Below are positions 1-6,678 of a DNA stretch of 7,761 nucleotides, piece by piece. Every line of letters starts with the position of its first letter. Within the stretch, counting starts at the first letter, position 1. The stretch lies in the NCBI GenBank assembly GCA_027023325.1, contig JALVVQ010000262.1, positions 1-7,761 on the forward strand. The letters run 5' to 3'. Made by a program: the position numbers and the translations under genes. The notes below the pieces were generated by a model. It was not told the origin of the DNA, did no database searches, and saw only the letters and a list, made by a program, of their open reading frames with translations. The DNA is from Campylobacteraceae bacterium. GTDB taxonomy: Bacteria > Campylobacterota > Campylobacteria > Campylobacterales > Sulfurovaceae.

Positions 1-477
1 GAGGCACAATTCAAAGCGGTAGGTGCAAATCCTCAGATGATGCCATTCTCAGAAGTTTATTCTGGTCTTCAGCAGGGTGTGATTGATGGACAAGAGAATA
101 CCAATTCCAACATCTTTACCAAGAAATTCTATGAGGTGCAGACAGATATGACACTCTCTAGCCATGGTTATCTTGGTTATCTTGTGGTCATGTCAAAAAA
201 GTTTTGGAATTCACTACCAGCTGATTTGCAGGCAGATGTGAAGCAGGCAATGAAAGAAGCGACAGCCAAAGAGAGAGAATTGGCAGTGGAGCTTGATAAG
301 TCACAGTTTGCAGAGATTGAAAAGTATGCCAAGAAGACAGGAAAGCTTAAGATTCATGCACTTAACAAAGAGCAAGTTCAGGCATGGAGAGAGGCAGTAA
401 GCAAAATCTATCCAGAGTTCTATGATCCGAAGAAGATCGGAAAAGACCTTATCGAAGCGGCGATTAACACCAAGTAG
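1..477 (+). CDS. dctP: TRAP transporter solute receptor, DctP family (C-terminal part, 5' end outside window)
   Basis: This is the C-terminal 158 residues of a periplasmic substrate-binding protein that captures a carboxylate and delivers it to the DctQM permease. The frame is open from base 1, so the first methionines (position 37 on) are internal and the gene starts upstream of the window. The visible part carries the DctP-family stretch PFSEVYSGLQQGVIDGQEN (about residues 15-33), then HGYLGYLVVMSKKFW (about 56-70) and the usual helical C-terminus with LPADLQ. In the family, a conserved arginine further upstream binds the substrate carboxylate. It is not in view, so the substrate cannot be read; C4-dicarboxylate is the default guess. 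The gene ends in two consecutive TAG codons (475-480). It is followed by dctQ and dctM after a 120-base gap with hairpins, as expected when the receptor is made in excess over the permease. Confidence 0.93.
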   Translation, partial: EAQFKAVGANPQMMPFSEVYSGLQQGVIDGQENTNSNIFTKKFYEVQTDMTLSSHGYLGYLVVMSKKFWNSLPADLQADVKQAMKEATAKERELAVELDKSQFAEIEKYAKKTGKLKIHALNKEQVQAWREAVSKIYPEFYDPKKIGKDLIEAAINTK

Positions 478-493
478 TAGATTGTTTGGTTGC

Positions 494-521
494 AGGAGTC
501 CCCTTTCTTGGAGGGGCTCTT
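494..521 (+). terminator. Imperfect hairpin after dctP (attenuator-like)
   Basis: Bases 496-503 (GAGTCCCC) pair with 513-519 (GGGGCTC), with T499 bulged and a loop of about nine bases. The flanks can add a weak G-T and an A-T pair. It is followed by TTCTATTT, a broken U-rich tail. This resembles a leaky intrinsic terminator sitting 16 bases after the dctP stop, which would let only part of the transcription pass into dctQM. The stem is short and the U tract poor, so it may do nothing, or may act only in RNA decay. Confidence 0.4.
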
Positions 522-527
522 CTATTT

Positions 528-575
528 CCAAACTATTTGATAGGGACAGGGGCTTGCCCTTATCGAATAGTTTGG
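528..575 (+). repeat. 18-bp inverted repeat (hairpin) between dctP and dctQ
   Basis: Arms 528-545 and 558-575 pair over 18 consecutive positions, 16 of them Watson-Crick and two G-T (538-565 and 543-560), around a 12-base loop (546-557). No run of T follows it; the next bases lead straight into the dctQ ribosome binding site. It is therefore not a classical terminator. The likeliest role is an intercistronic RNA structure that blocks 3' exonucleases and stabilises the upstream dctP message, giving more receptor than permease. It could instead be a copy of a dispersed palindromic repeat, or a binding site for a regulator. Confidence 0.65.
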
Positions 576-597
576 ATATCTATACTGAGGAGAATGT

Positions 598-1182
598 ATG
601 AAAAATCTTTTTGGATTTCTGGATATAGTCGTTGGTACGATTAACCGTACCATAGCGGCTGTGGGCATTACCGCGGGTATTGTTTTGGCCTTTGCCAATG
701 TGGTAGGCAGATATGTTTTTGACTATTCGATTACTTGGGCTTCTGAGCTGACCATGTACTTTTTTCTATGGAGTATGTTTTTTGCTGTAGCCTATACCTT
801 TAAAATGGATGGGCATATTACGATTGACCTTTTGGTTGAATTTGTAGATAAGAGAGTGGCGAAAACCATGATGCTGGTAAGCAGGATCGTGACATTTGTG
901 TATCTGTCTGTTGTAGCGTATTACGGTTATGAGTATATTCTGCTTGTGATTGATATGGGAGAGACTTCTGTCGATCTTGAGATACCGATGTGGATACCTT
1001 ACCTTGTGATTCCTGTTGCCCTTGGTTTAGCAGCATACAGGGTCGCTGAGCATTTCTTTGTGCTGCTTCGTACACCCGCCGACAAAATAGAATTTACCAA
1101 CGAAACAAGTGATCTCATGAAGGAAGCCAAGATTGATAAAGTCTTGGATGAAGTGCATTTCAAAACAGGAGGCATGCTGTGA
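598..1182 (+). CDS. dctQ: TRAP transporter small permease subunit, DctQ family
   Basis: This 194-residue inner-membrane protein is the four-helix partner that, with DctM, forms the sodium-driven TRAP permease. Hydrophobic segments lie at about residues 17-37, 50-68, 93-117 and 130-155. The family signature is clear: NVVGRYVFDYSITWASELT (34-52) with the conserved Trp-Ala-x-Glu (Glu50), then GHITIDLL (72-79) after the second helix. A charged, probably cytoplasmic tail of about 38 residues follows the last helix. The start at 598 is supported by GAGGAG (587-592) five bases upstream. The stop TGA overlaps the GTG start of dctM by four bases (GTGA), which implies translational coupling. Length is normal for the family. 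Confidence in the family is high; the substrate is not deducible. Confidence 0.93.
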   Translation: MKNLFGFLDIVVGTINRTIAAVGITAGIVLAFANVVGRYVFDYSITWASELTMYFFLWSMFFAVAYTFKMDGHITIDLLVEFVDKRVAKTMMLVSRIVTFVYLSVVAYYGYEYILLVIDMGETSVDLEIPMWIPYLVIPVALGLAAYRVAEHFFVLLRTPADKIEFTNETSDLMKEAKIDKVLDEVHFKTGGML

Positions 1183-2462
1183 GTGTATCTATACTATTTT
1201 TACTCTTTTTTACCCTATTGGTTTTAGGTACTCCTATTGCTATTTCATTGGGTGCGTCCACTTTTGTTACGATGATACTCTATACGGATATCTCACCCAT
1301 AGAGATATCATCCATGATGTTTGAAAAGGTGGAGCACTACTCTCTGATGGCAATCCCCATGTTTATCTTCGCAGGAAACCTACTGAGTAAGGGGTCTTCT
1401 GCTACGAGGATTATTGACTTTGCCAAGTCGGTCGTGGGACACCTTCCCGGCGGCTTACCTATATCTGCAATCTTCGCAAGCATTATCTTTGCAGCAGTCT
1501 CCGGCAGCAGTCCTGCGACAGTGGTGGCGATTGGTTCTATTATGTTTGGCGCTATTGTCGAAGCCGGCTATCCCAGAAAGTATGCTGTAGGTACGATTGC
1601 TACCTCAGGTTCTCTGGGTATTCTTATCCCTCCCTCCATCGTGCTTATCGTCTTTGGCGTGACAGCAGAGGTCTCTATCGGAAAGCTCTTTATGGCGGGT
1701 GTGATTCCCGGTGTGATGATCGGATCCATGCTGATGTATGTGACCTATCTAGGAGCTAAAAGGCTGGGATTCAAGAAAACCAAGCCAGAGGTATTCAAGG
1801 TGCGTCTTGCCAAGATGAAAGATGCTTCGTGGGGACTCATGACTATCGTCATTGTGATCGGTGGTATCTATGGCGGTATCTTTACGCCTACTGAGGCCGC
1901 TGCCGCTGCTGCGGTTTGGGCATTCTTTATCTCAATGTTTATTTACAAAGATATTAAGATGAAAGATTTCTTTCATATTGCATTGGATTCAGCCAAGACC
2001 ACGGCGATGATCATGTTTATTATTGCCAATGCCATGCTTTTTGCACATTTCCTTACCCTGGAAAATGTACCACAGCATATCACGCAGGCGTTGGTGGATG
2101 CACATGTTGGTAAGATTATGTTTCTTGTTTTCGTGAATATTCTTCTGGTGATTGCAGGTGCCTTCATGGAGCCGTCAGCTATTATCATGATTATGGTACC
2201 GCTGCTCTTGCCTGTTGCGGTGGCTTTGGGTATCAATCCCATACACTTTGGCGTCATGATTACAATCAACATGGAGCTGGGTATGGTCTCTCCACCTGTA
2301 GGGCTCAATCTGTTTGTCACATCTTCTCTGACGGGTATTTCCATGAAAGAGGTGGTGGTTGCCACACTTCCCTGGACAGCGACCATTTTTGTCGGCCTGA
2401 TGCTGGTAACCTATATTCCACAGATATCACTGTGGCTGCCGACATTCATCTATGGAGGATAG
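1179..2462 (+). CDS. dctM: TRAP transporter large permease subunit, DctM family
   Basis: This 427-residue polytopic inner-membrane protein is the transport channel of the TRAP system, in the ion-transporter superfamily, with the usual length and about a dozen hydrophobic segments. Family motifs visible in order are MAIPMFIFAGNLL (57-69), SGSSPATVVAIGSIM (108-122), SGSLGILIPPS (143-153), GGIYGGIFTPTEAAA (228-242), GAFMEPSAII (327-336) and MELGMVSPPVGLNLFVTSS (365-383). The two S/G/P-rich re-entrant regions (108-153 and 327-383) are where sodium and substrate bind in characterised TRAP permeases. The start is GTG: AGGAGG (1167-1172) lies six bases upstream. The ATG at 1174 is in the dctQ frame and encodes the penultimate dctQ residue. 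The hydrolase gene begins 12 bases after the stop, so dctQ, dctM and that gene form one transcript. Confidence 0.95.
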   Translation: MSVSILFLLFFTLLVLGTPIAISLGASTFVTMILYTDISPIEISSMMFEKVEHYSLMAIPMFIFAGNLLSKGSSATRIIDFAKSVVGHLPGGLPISAIFASIIFAAVSGSSPATVVAIGSIMFGAIVEAGYPRKYAVGTIATSGSLGILIPPSIVLIVFGVTAEVSIGKLFMAGVIPGVMIGSMLMYVTYLGAKRLGFKKTKPEVFKVRLAKMKDASWGLMTIVIVIGGIYGGIFTPTEAAAAAAVWAFFISMFIYKDIKMKDFFHIALDSAKTTAMIMFIIANAMLFAHFLTLENVPQHITQALVDAHVGKIMFLVFVNILLVIAGAFMEPSAIIMIMVPLLLPVAVALGINPIHFGVMITINMELGMVSPPVGLNLFVTSSLTGISMKEVVVATLPWTATIFVGLMLVTYIPQISLWLPTFIYGG

Positions 2463-2474
2463 GAGACCCTCTTG

Positions 2475-3152
2475 ATGAAGATTGTTTTTGACAACTGTGT
2501 TAATGGCGATTGCCATGCTTCTCTTTGGGGATTTTCAGCCTACTTGGCGAAGTATGCATTGCTATTTGACACTGGCAGTAACGGTAGGGTACTACTAAAG
2601 AATCTCTCAAGGGCAGATATCGATGTCGATAAAATAAAGTATCTTTTTATTACCCATGACCACTGGGATCATATCGGGGGGATTGACTCTATTCTGGAAC
2701 TCAATGACCAATTAACGGTCTATGCCCCCTCCACACTTTCAAAAAACCATATTCGTGACCTGAAAACACTGACCAAAGAGGTCATTGTAATAGGTAAGCA
2801 GCCCATGCATCTTTTTGGAAATCTCTATAGCACGGGGATGCTAGGAGAGAAAGATCCTGAACACTCCCTGGTTATTGATGGTGATGAACCAACGCTCTTG
2901 ACGGGATGTGGGCATTTTGGCATCTCACAAATTACCACAATCGCCAAGGAGATTATTGACAAAGAGGTCAAGTATGTCATGGGAGGATTTCATCTTCTCG
3001 GAGAAGAGCAGACAGCGATTATCTCAGAGATAGAAAGGCTCAAGTCCCTGGGTGTTACGAGAGCACTTCCTACGCATTGTACGGGTGAGTTGGCTATAGC
3101 ATATTTTGCTGATGCCTTTGGTGAACATATTAGTGAGGATTGGAATTGTTGA
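2475..3152 (+). CDS. Metallo-beta-lactamase-fold hydrolase (COG1237-like)
   Basis: A 225-residue, probably cytoplasmic metallohydrolase with no signal peptide. The metal-binding motif THDHWDHIGG sits at residues 60-69 (His61, His63, Asp65, His66), preceded by LLFDTGSNG (29-37). Later metal or active-site candidates are His147 in LLTGCGHFGI (141-150), His173 in GGFHLLG and His201 in PTHCTGE (199-205). The GCxHxGI, GGFHL and THCTG set is typical of the COG1237 branch, whose name comes from archaeal dihydropterin-aminobenzene-phosphate synthases. Most bacterial members have no known substrate, so none is assigned here. The ATG at 2475 is chosen, with AGGAG (2461-2465) nine bases before it; a TTG at 2472 directly precedes it in frame and has better spacing, so the start could be one codon longer. 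Its place 12 bases after dctM suggests co-expression with the TRAP importer, possibly acting on the imported compound. Confidence 0.85.
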   Translation: MKIVFDNCVNGDCHASLWGFSAYLAKYALLFDTGSNGRVLLKNLSRADIDVDKIKYLFITHDHWDHIGGIDSILELNDQLTVYAPSTLSKNHIRDLKTLTKEVIVIGKQPMHLFGNLYSTGMLGEKDPEHSLVIDGDEPTLLTGCGHFGISQITTIAKEIIDKEVKYVMGGFHLLGEEQTAIISEIERLKSLGVTRALPTHCTGELAIAYFADAFGEHISEDWNC

Positions 3153-3215
3153 CTAAAGTGAAAAGAAGAATCAGGAGTCTTATTTGGTATCTGTATTTTT
3201 AGTAAAAGTTTAGAG

Positions 3216-3242
3216 AGACCATGGGATTTTAACCCATGGTCT
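3216..3242. terminator. Hairpin at the convergent junction, probable bidirectional terminator
   Basis: A perfect 10-bp stem (AGACCATGGG, 3216-3225, with CCCATGGTCT, 3233-3242) closes on a seven-base loop. It lies 63 bases after the hydrolase stop on the plus strand and eight bases after the symporter stop on the minus strand. Neither side has a clean run of T: the minus-strand tail reads CTCTAAACTTTTAC and the plus-strand tail is weaker. Position at a tail-to-tail junction is the main argument for termination. The rest of the 98-base gap shows nothing recognisable. Confidence 0.6.
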
Positions 3243-3250
3243 GTTGAGCG

Positions 3251-4606
3251 TTATGCTTTGTTTTTGGACTCTTGCACTACCCTTGCGATGTCACGCTCTA
3301 CATCATCCGGGATATCCAGATCATCATCAGTCAGAATGCCTGCGTTTGGATCATTGAAAATATTCTTGTCAAGCTTTCCTTCACTCTTGGCGACGATAAC
3401 TGAAACAGCAGCATCTCCTGAGACATTAACTGCAGTACGAATCATATCTAGAAGTCTATCTACACCTAGAATCAATCCAATACCTTCAACAGGAAGCCCC
3501 ACTTGCGTAAAGACCATAGAGAGCATGATTAGTCCTACTCCTGGCACCCCTGCGGTACCGATAGAAGCCAATACGGACATAAGGATTACTGTCAGGTAGC
3601 CGGTAATACCAAGATGTACACCATAGGCATTGGCGATGAATACTGTGGCCACACCTTGCATGATGGCTGTACCATCCATGTTGATCGTTGCGCCAAATGG
3701 TACTGTGAAAGACGCAACAGAATTGTTGACTCCCAATCGATCTGTAACGGCTCTGAGTGTGACAGGAATCGTTGCATTGGAGCTGGAGGTAGAGAAGGCA
3801 AAGATCTGTGTCTCTCTCATCTTTTTGAGGAATATCTTTGGACTCATTCCCGAGAAAAGCTTGAGGATACTCATTAGCGTCACGAACAAGTGGATCATGA
3901 GTGCGGAAATAAGCACAATGACATAACCGGCAAGATCTACCAAGAGTCCCAGACCTAGGTTGGAAATCGCTTTTGCCAGTAATGCAAAGACCGCATAAGG
4001 CGCAACAGCCATCACGATATTGACCATTTTCATCATAATCTCATTACCAATCTCAATCAGCTCGACTACAGGCTCTGCTTTTTTCCCTACCATAAGAATA
4101 GAGATACCTACCAAAATGGAGAAAAAGATGATTTGTAGCATCTTCCCTAGTGCCATAGCATTGATAACATTGCTGGGAATGATATCTATCAGTACGGAGC
4201 TAAGTGCTGGTGCCTCTTTTGCTGTAAAGGAAGCAGTTGAGGTCATGTTGACGCCCTCACCTATACCTATTGTTGCAGCAATACCGATACCTACCGCGAT
4301 AGCAATAGCCGTAGTAAGCATATAGAGGACAAAAGACTTGCCGCCAACTTTACCTAGAGCACCGATATCTCCGATACCTAAAACACCAGTAATCAGAGAG
4401 AAGAAGACCAGTGGAACTACAAGCATTTTCAAGCCTGTGACGAACATTTTTCCTACAATATGGAAAAAACCATTTACCACATATTCATTGATAAATGTGC
4501 CTTCCCCGTTGAGTCCCAGTAGATTAATAAATAATCCCACAGCAATACCCAAAGCCATACCGATTAGGACTTTGGTTGTCAATGTCATTTTACCTGACGC
4601 AGCCAT
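3251..4606 (-). CDS. Dicarboxylate/amino acid:cation symporter (DAACS family), glutamate/aspartate-type
   Basis: This 451-residue inner-membrane secondary transporter couples uptake of an acidic amino acid to Na+ or H+ (GltP/GltT/GltPh family). Hallmarks are the serine-rich hairpin FSTSSSNATIP (271-281), the sodium-site motif NMDGT (309-313) and the second hairpin SIGTAGVPG (348-356). These are followed by GVDRLLDMIR (381-390) and TAVNVSGD (391-398). By alignment with archaeal GltPh, Asp387 and Arg390 occupy the positions that bind the substrate amino group and side-chain carboxylate (Asp394 and Arg397 there), and Asn394 and Asp398 match its ion and substrate ligands. DctA proteins lack that aspartate, so glutamate/aspartate is favoured over C4-dicarboxylates. 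The acidic C-terminal tail (411-451) is soluble. The start is supported by AAGGAG (minus strand, 4613-4618) six bases upstream. It is probably monocistronic, with a terminator on each side. Confidence 0.93.
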   Translation of the reverse strand: MAASGKMTLTTKVLIGMALGIAVGLFINLLGLNGEGTFINEYVVNGFFHIVGKMFVTGLKMLVVPLVFFSLITGVLGIGDIGALGKVGGKSFVLYMLTTAIAIAVGIGIAATIGIGEGVNMTSTASFTAKEAPALSSVLIDIIPSNVINAMALGKMLQIIFFSILVGISILMVGKKAEPVVELIEIGNEIMMKMVNIVMAVAPYAVFALLAKAISNLGLGLLVDLAGYVIVLISALMIHLFVTLMSILKLFSGMSPKIFLKKMRETQIFAFSTSSSNATIPVTLRAVTDRLGVNNSVASFTVPFGATINMDGTAIMQGVATVFIANAYGVHLGITGYLTVILMSVLASIGTAGVPGVGLIMLSMVFTQVGLPVEGIGLILGVDRLLDMIRTAVNVSGDAAVSVIVAKSEGKLDKNIFNDPNAGILTDDDLDIPDDVERDIARVVQESKNKA

Positions 4607-4647
4607 TTAAATCTCCTTTATTGAAAAATTTAACTAAACTTAAGTGT

Positions 4648-4653
4648 AGTATA
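4648..4653 (-). promoter_or_regulatory. Possible -10 box for the symporter gene
   Basis: On the minus strand, TATACT (five of six matches to TATAAT) lies 41 bases before the ATG at 4606, within an A/T-rich stretch. It would give a leader of roughly 35 bases. No convincing -35 box is seen (TGTAAG at 17-bp spacing is weak), which is normal for sigma-70 promoters of Campylobacterota. The upstream operon ends in a terminator at 4757-4797, so a promoter is needed somewhere between 4620 and 4757. The rest of this roughly 140-base stretch shows no other clear signal. Confidence 0.4.
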
Positions 4654-4756
4654 ATCCATATTAATCGTAACTTACAGTACAAGAATATGAGACTATTCTG
4701 AAATTGATATAAAATGGAACGCTATAAGTACGACTATAGATAGAGACGGGGAGGAT

Positions 4757-4797
4757 AAAAAATAATGATGCACAAGCTATAAACTGAGCCTGCGCAT
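4757..4797 (-). terminator. Intrinsic terminator of the aap operon
   Basis: Read on the minus strand, ATGCGCAGGCT (4797-4787) pairs with AGCTTGTGCAT (4778-4768) over 11 bp with two G-T pairs and an eight-base loop. It is followed a few bases later by six consecutive T (4762-4757). The hairpin starts 10 bases after the aapP stop codon. Stem plus U tract in the right place makes this the best terminator in the window. It separates the ABC operon from the symporter gene, although both run in the same direction. Confidence 0.8.
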
Positions 4798-4807
4798 AGG
4801 AGGAAGA

Positions 4808-5584
4808 TTAGTGTGCGAGAATCTGTTCCAAGAAGAGCTTGAGCCTGTCACTTTCTGGATTGTTAAAGAAGGTCTCGGGATCATTCTCTTCTACAATCTG
4901 ACCAGCATCCATAAAGATGACTCTGTCGGCTACTTTTCTGGCAAAGCCCATTTCGTGCGTGACGCAGACCATGGTTTTGCCTTCTTTTGCCAGACCAATC
5001 ATAACATCTAGTACTTCACCGATCATCTCGGGGTCAAGCGCAGAGGTGGGCTCATCAAAGAGCATGATGTCTGGGCTTTTGCATAGCGCTCTGGCAATCG
5101 CCACACGCTGCTGTTGACCACCTGAGAGCTGGTTCGGGAACTTGTCTGCCTGTTCGGCGATATTGACTCTCTCGAGATAGTGCATAGCAGTTGCCAATGC
5201 CTCTTTCTTGGGGGTGCCATAAACATGCATAGGCGCAAGTGTGAGGTTGTCCACAATACTAAGATGGGGGAAGAGGTTGAAATGCTGAAATACCATAGCC
5301 ACATTGGAACGAATTTCTCTGAGATTTTTTACATCGGCATTGACCTCTACGCCTTTGACCTTGATGTGTCCTTCCTGATACTCTTCCAAGCGGTTAATAC
5401 AGCGAATCATGGTAGACTTTCCAGAGCCTGATGGCCCGGCTACGACAACAATTTCACCTTTTCCTACATTAAGGTTAATATCTTTTAGGACATGGAAGTC
5501 TCCATACCATTTGTTGACGCTGTTGAGCTCTATCATGTGCTGTGACAGGTCTTTTGATGATTCTATGATTTTGTTTTTTTCCAT
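4808..5584 (-). CDS. aapP: Polar amino acid ABC transporter ATP-binding protein, AapP/GlnQ type
   Basis: This 258-residue cytoplasmic ATPase powers the amino acid importer formed with the two permeases encoded just upstream. All nucleotide-binding motifs are intact: aromatic A-loop Tyr27, Walker [10 protein letters not shown] (50-58), Q-loop Gln100, signature LSGGQ (153-157), Walker B IMLFDE (173-178), D-loop SALD (181-184) and H-loop His210. [14 protein letters not shown] and [12 protein letters not shown] are typical of the AapP/BztD/GlnQ group. The chosen start gives a 16-residue N-terminal extension before MIEL, as in AapP proteins; starting at Met17 would give a GlnQ-like length. The ribosome binding site for the longer form is a modest AGGGA six bases upstream. 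The gene follows aapM with a two-base gap, so translation is probably coupled. It is last in its operon, just before the terminator. Confidence 0.94.
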   Translation of the reverse strand: MEKNKIIESSKDLSQHMIELNSVNKWYGDFHVLKDINLNVGKGEIVVVAGPSGSGKSTMIRCINRLEEYQEGHIKVKGVEVNADVKNLREIRSNVAMVFQHFNLFPHLSIVDNLTLAPMHVYGTPKKEALATAMHYLERVNIAEQADKFPNQLSGGQQQRVAIARALCKSPDIMLFDEPTSALDPEMIGEVLDVMIGLAKEGKTMVCVTHEMGFARKVADRVIFMDAGQIVEENDPETFFNNPESDRLKLFLEQILAH

Positions 5585-5586
5585 AT

Positions 5587-6678
5587 TTAATCCCTATTAT
5601 TTGTATCTAATTTTTTCTCTAAGTTTTTAGAGTAGCGTGACATCGTGAAGTTGAGTATCCAGTAGATGATAGCTACAAAGACAAACCCTTCTGTACTCAT
5701 TCCCAGCCAGTCTCTATCACTAGAAGCGAGAGTAACCGTCGAGAGTAGGTCGTAAAGACCGATAATCATGACCAGTGAGGTGTCCATGAGCAGTGCGATA
5801 AAGGAGCCTACGAGATTGGGAATGGCAACCTTGATAGCTTGCGGCAAAATAACCAGTCGCATCTGCTTCCAGTAGGTAAGCCCCAAGGCACTTCCTGCTT
5901 CATACTGACCTTTTGAGATGGCCTGTAGACCCCCTCTGATGTTCTCGGCAACATAGGCTGCTTGAAAGAGTGTGATACCGATCAATGCCCGTATGAGCTT
6001 ATTGAAGTCTACGCCTTCAGGGAAGAAGAGAGGAAGTACTACCGACGCCATAAAGAGGAGGGTGATCAATGGTACACCACGAATCAATTCTATATAAAAC
6101 ACGCTGAGTGTTTTGATAATAGGCAATTTGGATTGTCTTCCCAGTGCCAAAAGAAGTCCGATAGGGAAAGAGGCTACGATACCAACCAGTGCAATGACCA
6201 GAGTCAGAAGCAATCCTCCCCATTGGGATGTTTCAATATATTGCAATCCTAGGAATCCACCAGTCAATAATCCTCCTGCCACAAAAGGCAAAAGCAAAAT
6301 AATACCTATTTTGAGCTTTCTGGGGGTTTTCTCCATGGCTACAAGTACAACAGAGAGTGCACTAATTGCGATAGCAAGATTGGCCCTCCAGAGTTCAGTA
6401 GCTGGGTAGAAACCATAGATGAAAAGCTTGAGCTTCTCTTTGATGAATACCCAACAGGCACCGCCACCTCCACAGTCAGCTTTGGTGTGTCCGGAAATAT
6501 TTGCATCCAAAATAAACCATTTGACCAAAGGCGGAATCAAAATATAGAGTATCCATAAGGATAGAATGGTAAAGAATATGTTTACCGGGCTAGACAATAA
6601 GTTATGTCTCACCCAAGCGATCATTCCCCTCTCGGAGAGCGGAGCTTGTTTGGCAGATTTGAGTTCATAGACAGCCAT
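5587..6678 (-). CDS. aapM: Polar amino acid ABC transporter permease, AapM/BztC type
   Basis: This 363-residue inner-membrane permease is the second transmembrane subunit of the Aap-like importer. Length and layout match the long AapM class rather than the roughly 220-residue GlnP/HisM class. An N-terminal hydrophobic segment (about 33-57) is followed by a loop with [10 protein letters not shown] (73-82), then further helices (about 98-116, 122-146). The binding-protein-dependent transport domain runs from about 155 to 350. The EAA loop that docks with the ATPase is clear: EAGSALGL (260-267), then [13 protein letters not shown] (275-287). [15 protein letters not shown] (196-210) is also characteristic. 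The start codon overlaps the aapQ stop by one base (TAATG), with AAGGAG inside the end of aapQ, so the two are translationally coupled. The Cys69/Cys75 pair is reminiscent of the family's conserved loop; no function is claimed for it. Confidence 0.93.
   Translation of the reverse strand: MAVYELKSAKQAPLSERGMIAWVRHNLLSSPVNIFFTILSLWILYILIPPLVKWFILDANISGHTKADCGGGGACWVFIKEKLKLFIYGFYPATELWRANLAIAISALSVVLVAMEKTPRKLKIGIILLLPFVAGGLLTGGFLGLQYIETSQWGGLLLTLVIALVGIVASFPIGLLLALGRQSKLPIIKTLSVFYIELIRGVPLITLLFMASVVLPLFFPEGVDFNKLIRALIGITLFQAAYVAENIRGGLQAISKGQYEAGSALGLTYWKQMRLVILPQAIKVAIPNLVGSFIALLMDTSLVMIIGLYDLLSTVTLASSDRDWLGMSTEGFVFVAIIYWILNFTMSRYSKNLEKKLDTNNRD

Noticed and set aside
1973..2386. Long antisense open frame within dctM
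   Set aside because: It lies opposite a clearly conserved permease, has no recognisable domain or ribosome binding site, and is a by-product of codon use in a hydrophobic gene. The same holds for the other antisense frames over the symporter and ABC genes.
2472..2474. TTG start for the hydrolase one codon before the ATG
   Set aside because: It has slightly better spacing from AGGAG, but the adjacent ATG is the more likely start. The difference is one residue and does not affect the call.
4650..4655. Perfect TATAAT on the plus strand in the gap between the symporter and aapP
   Set aside because: Nothing is encoded downstream on the plus strand before the antisense of aapP, no -35 box is present, and the match overlaps the minus-strand TATACT in an A/T-rich stretch. 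An antisense RNA cannot be excluded, but the sequence does not support one.
4723..4738. Near-palindrome TATAAGTACGACTATA upstream of the symporter, considered as an operator
   Set aside because: Only the outer four bases on each side pair; the centre does not match, so it looks like chance in A/T-rich DNA.
4751..4781. Plus-strand GAGGAT followed by ATGATG, resembling a small gene start
   Set aside because: The frame stops after five codons, and the A-rich stretch is simply the complement of the U tract of the minus-strand terminator.
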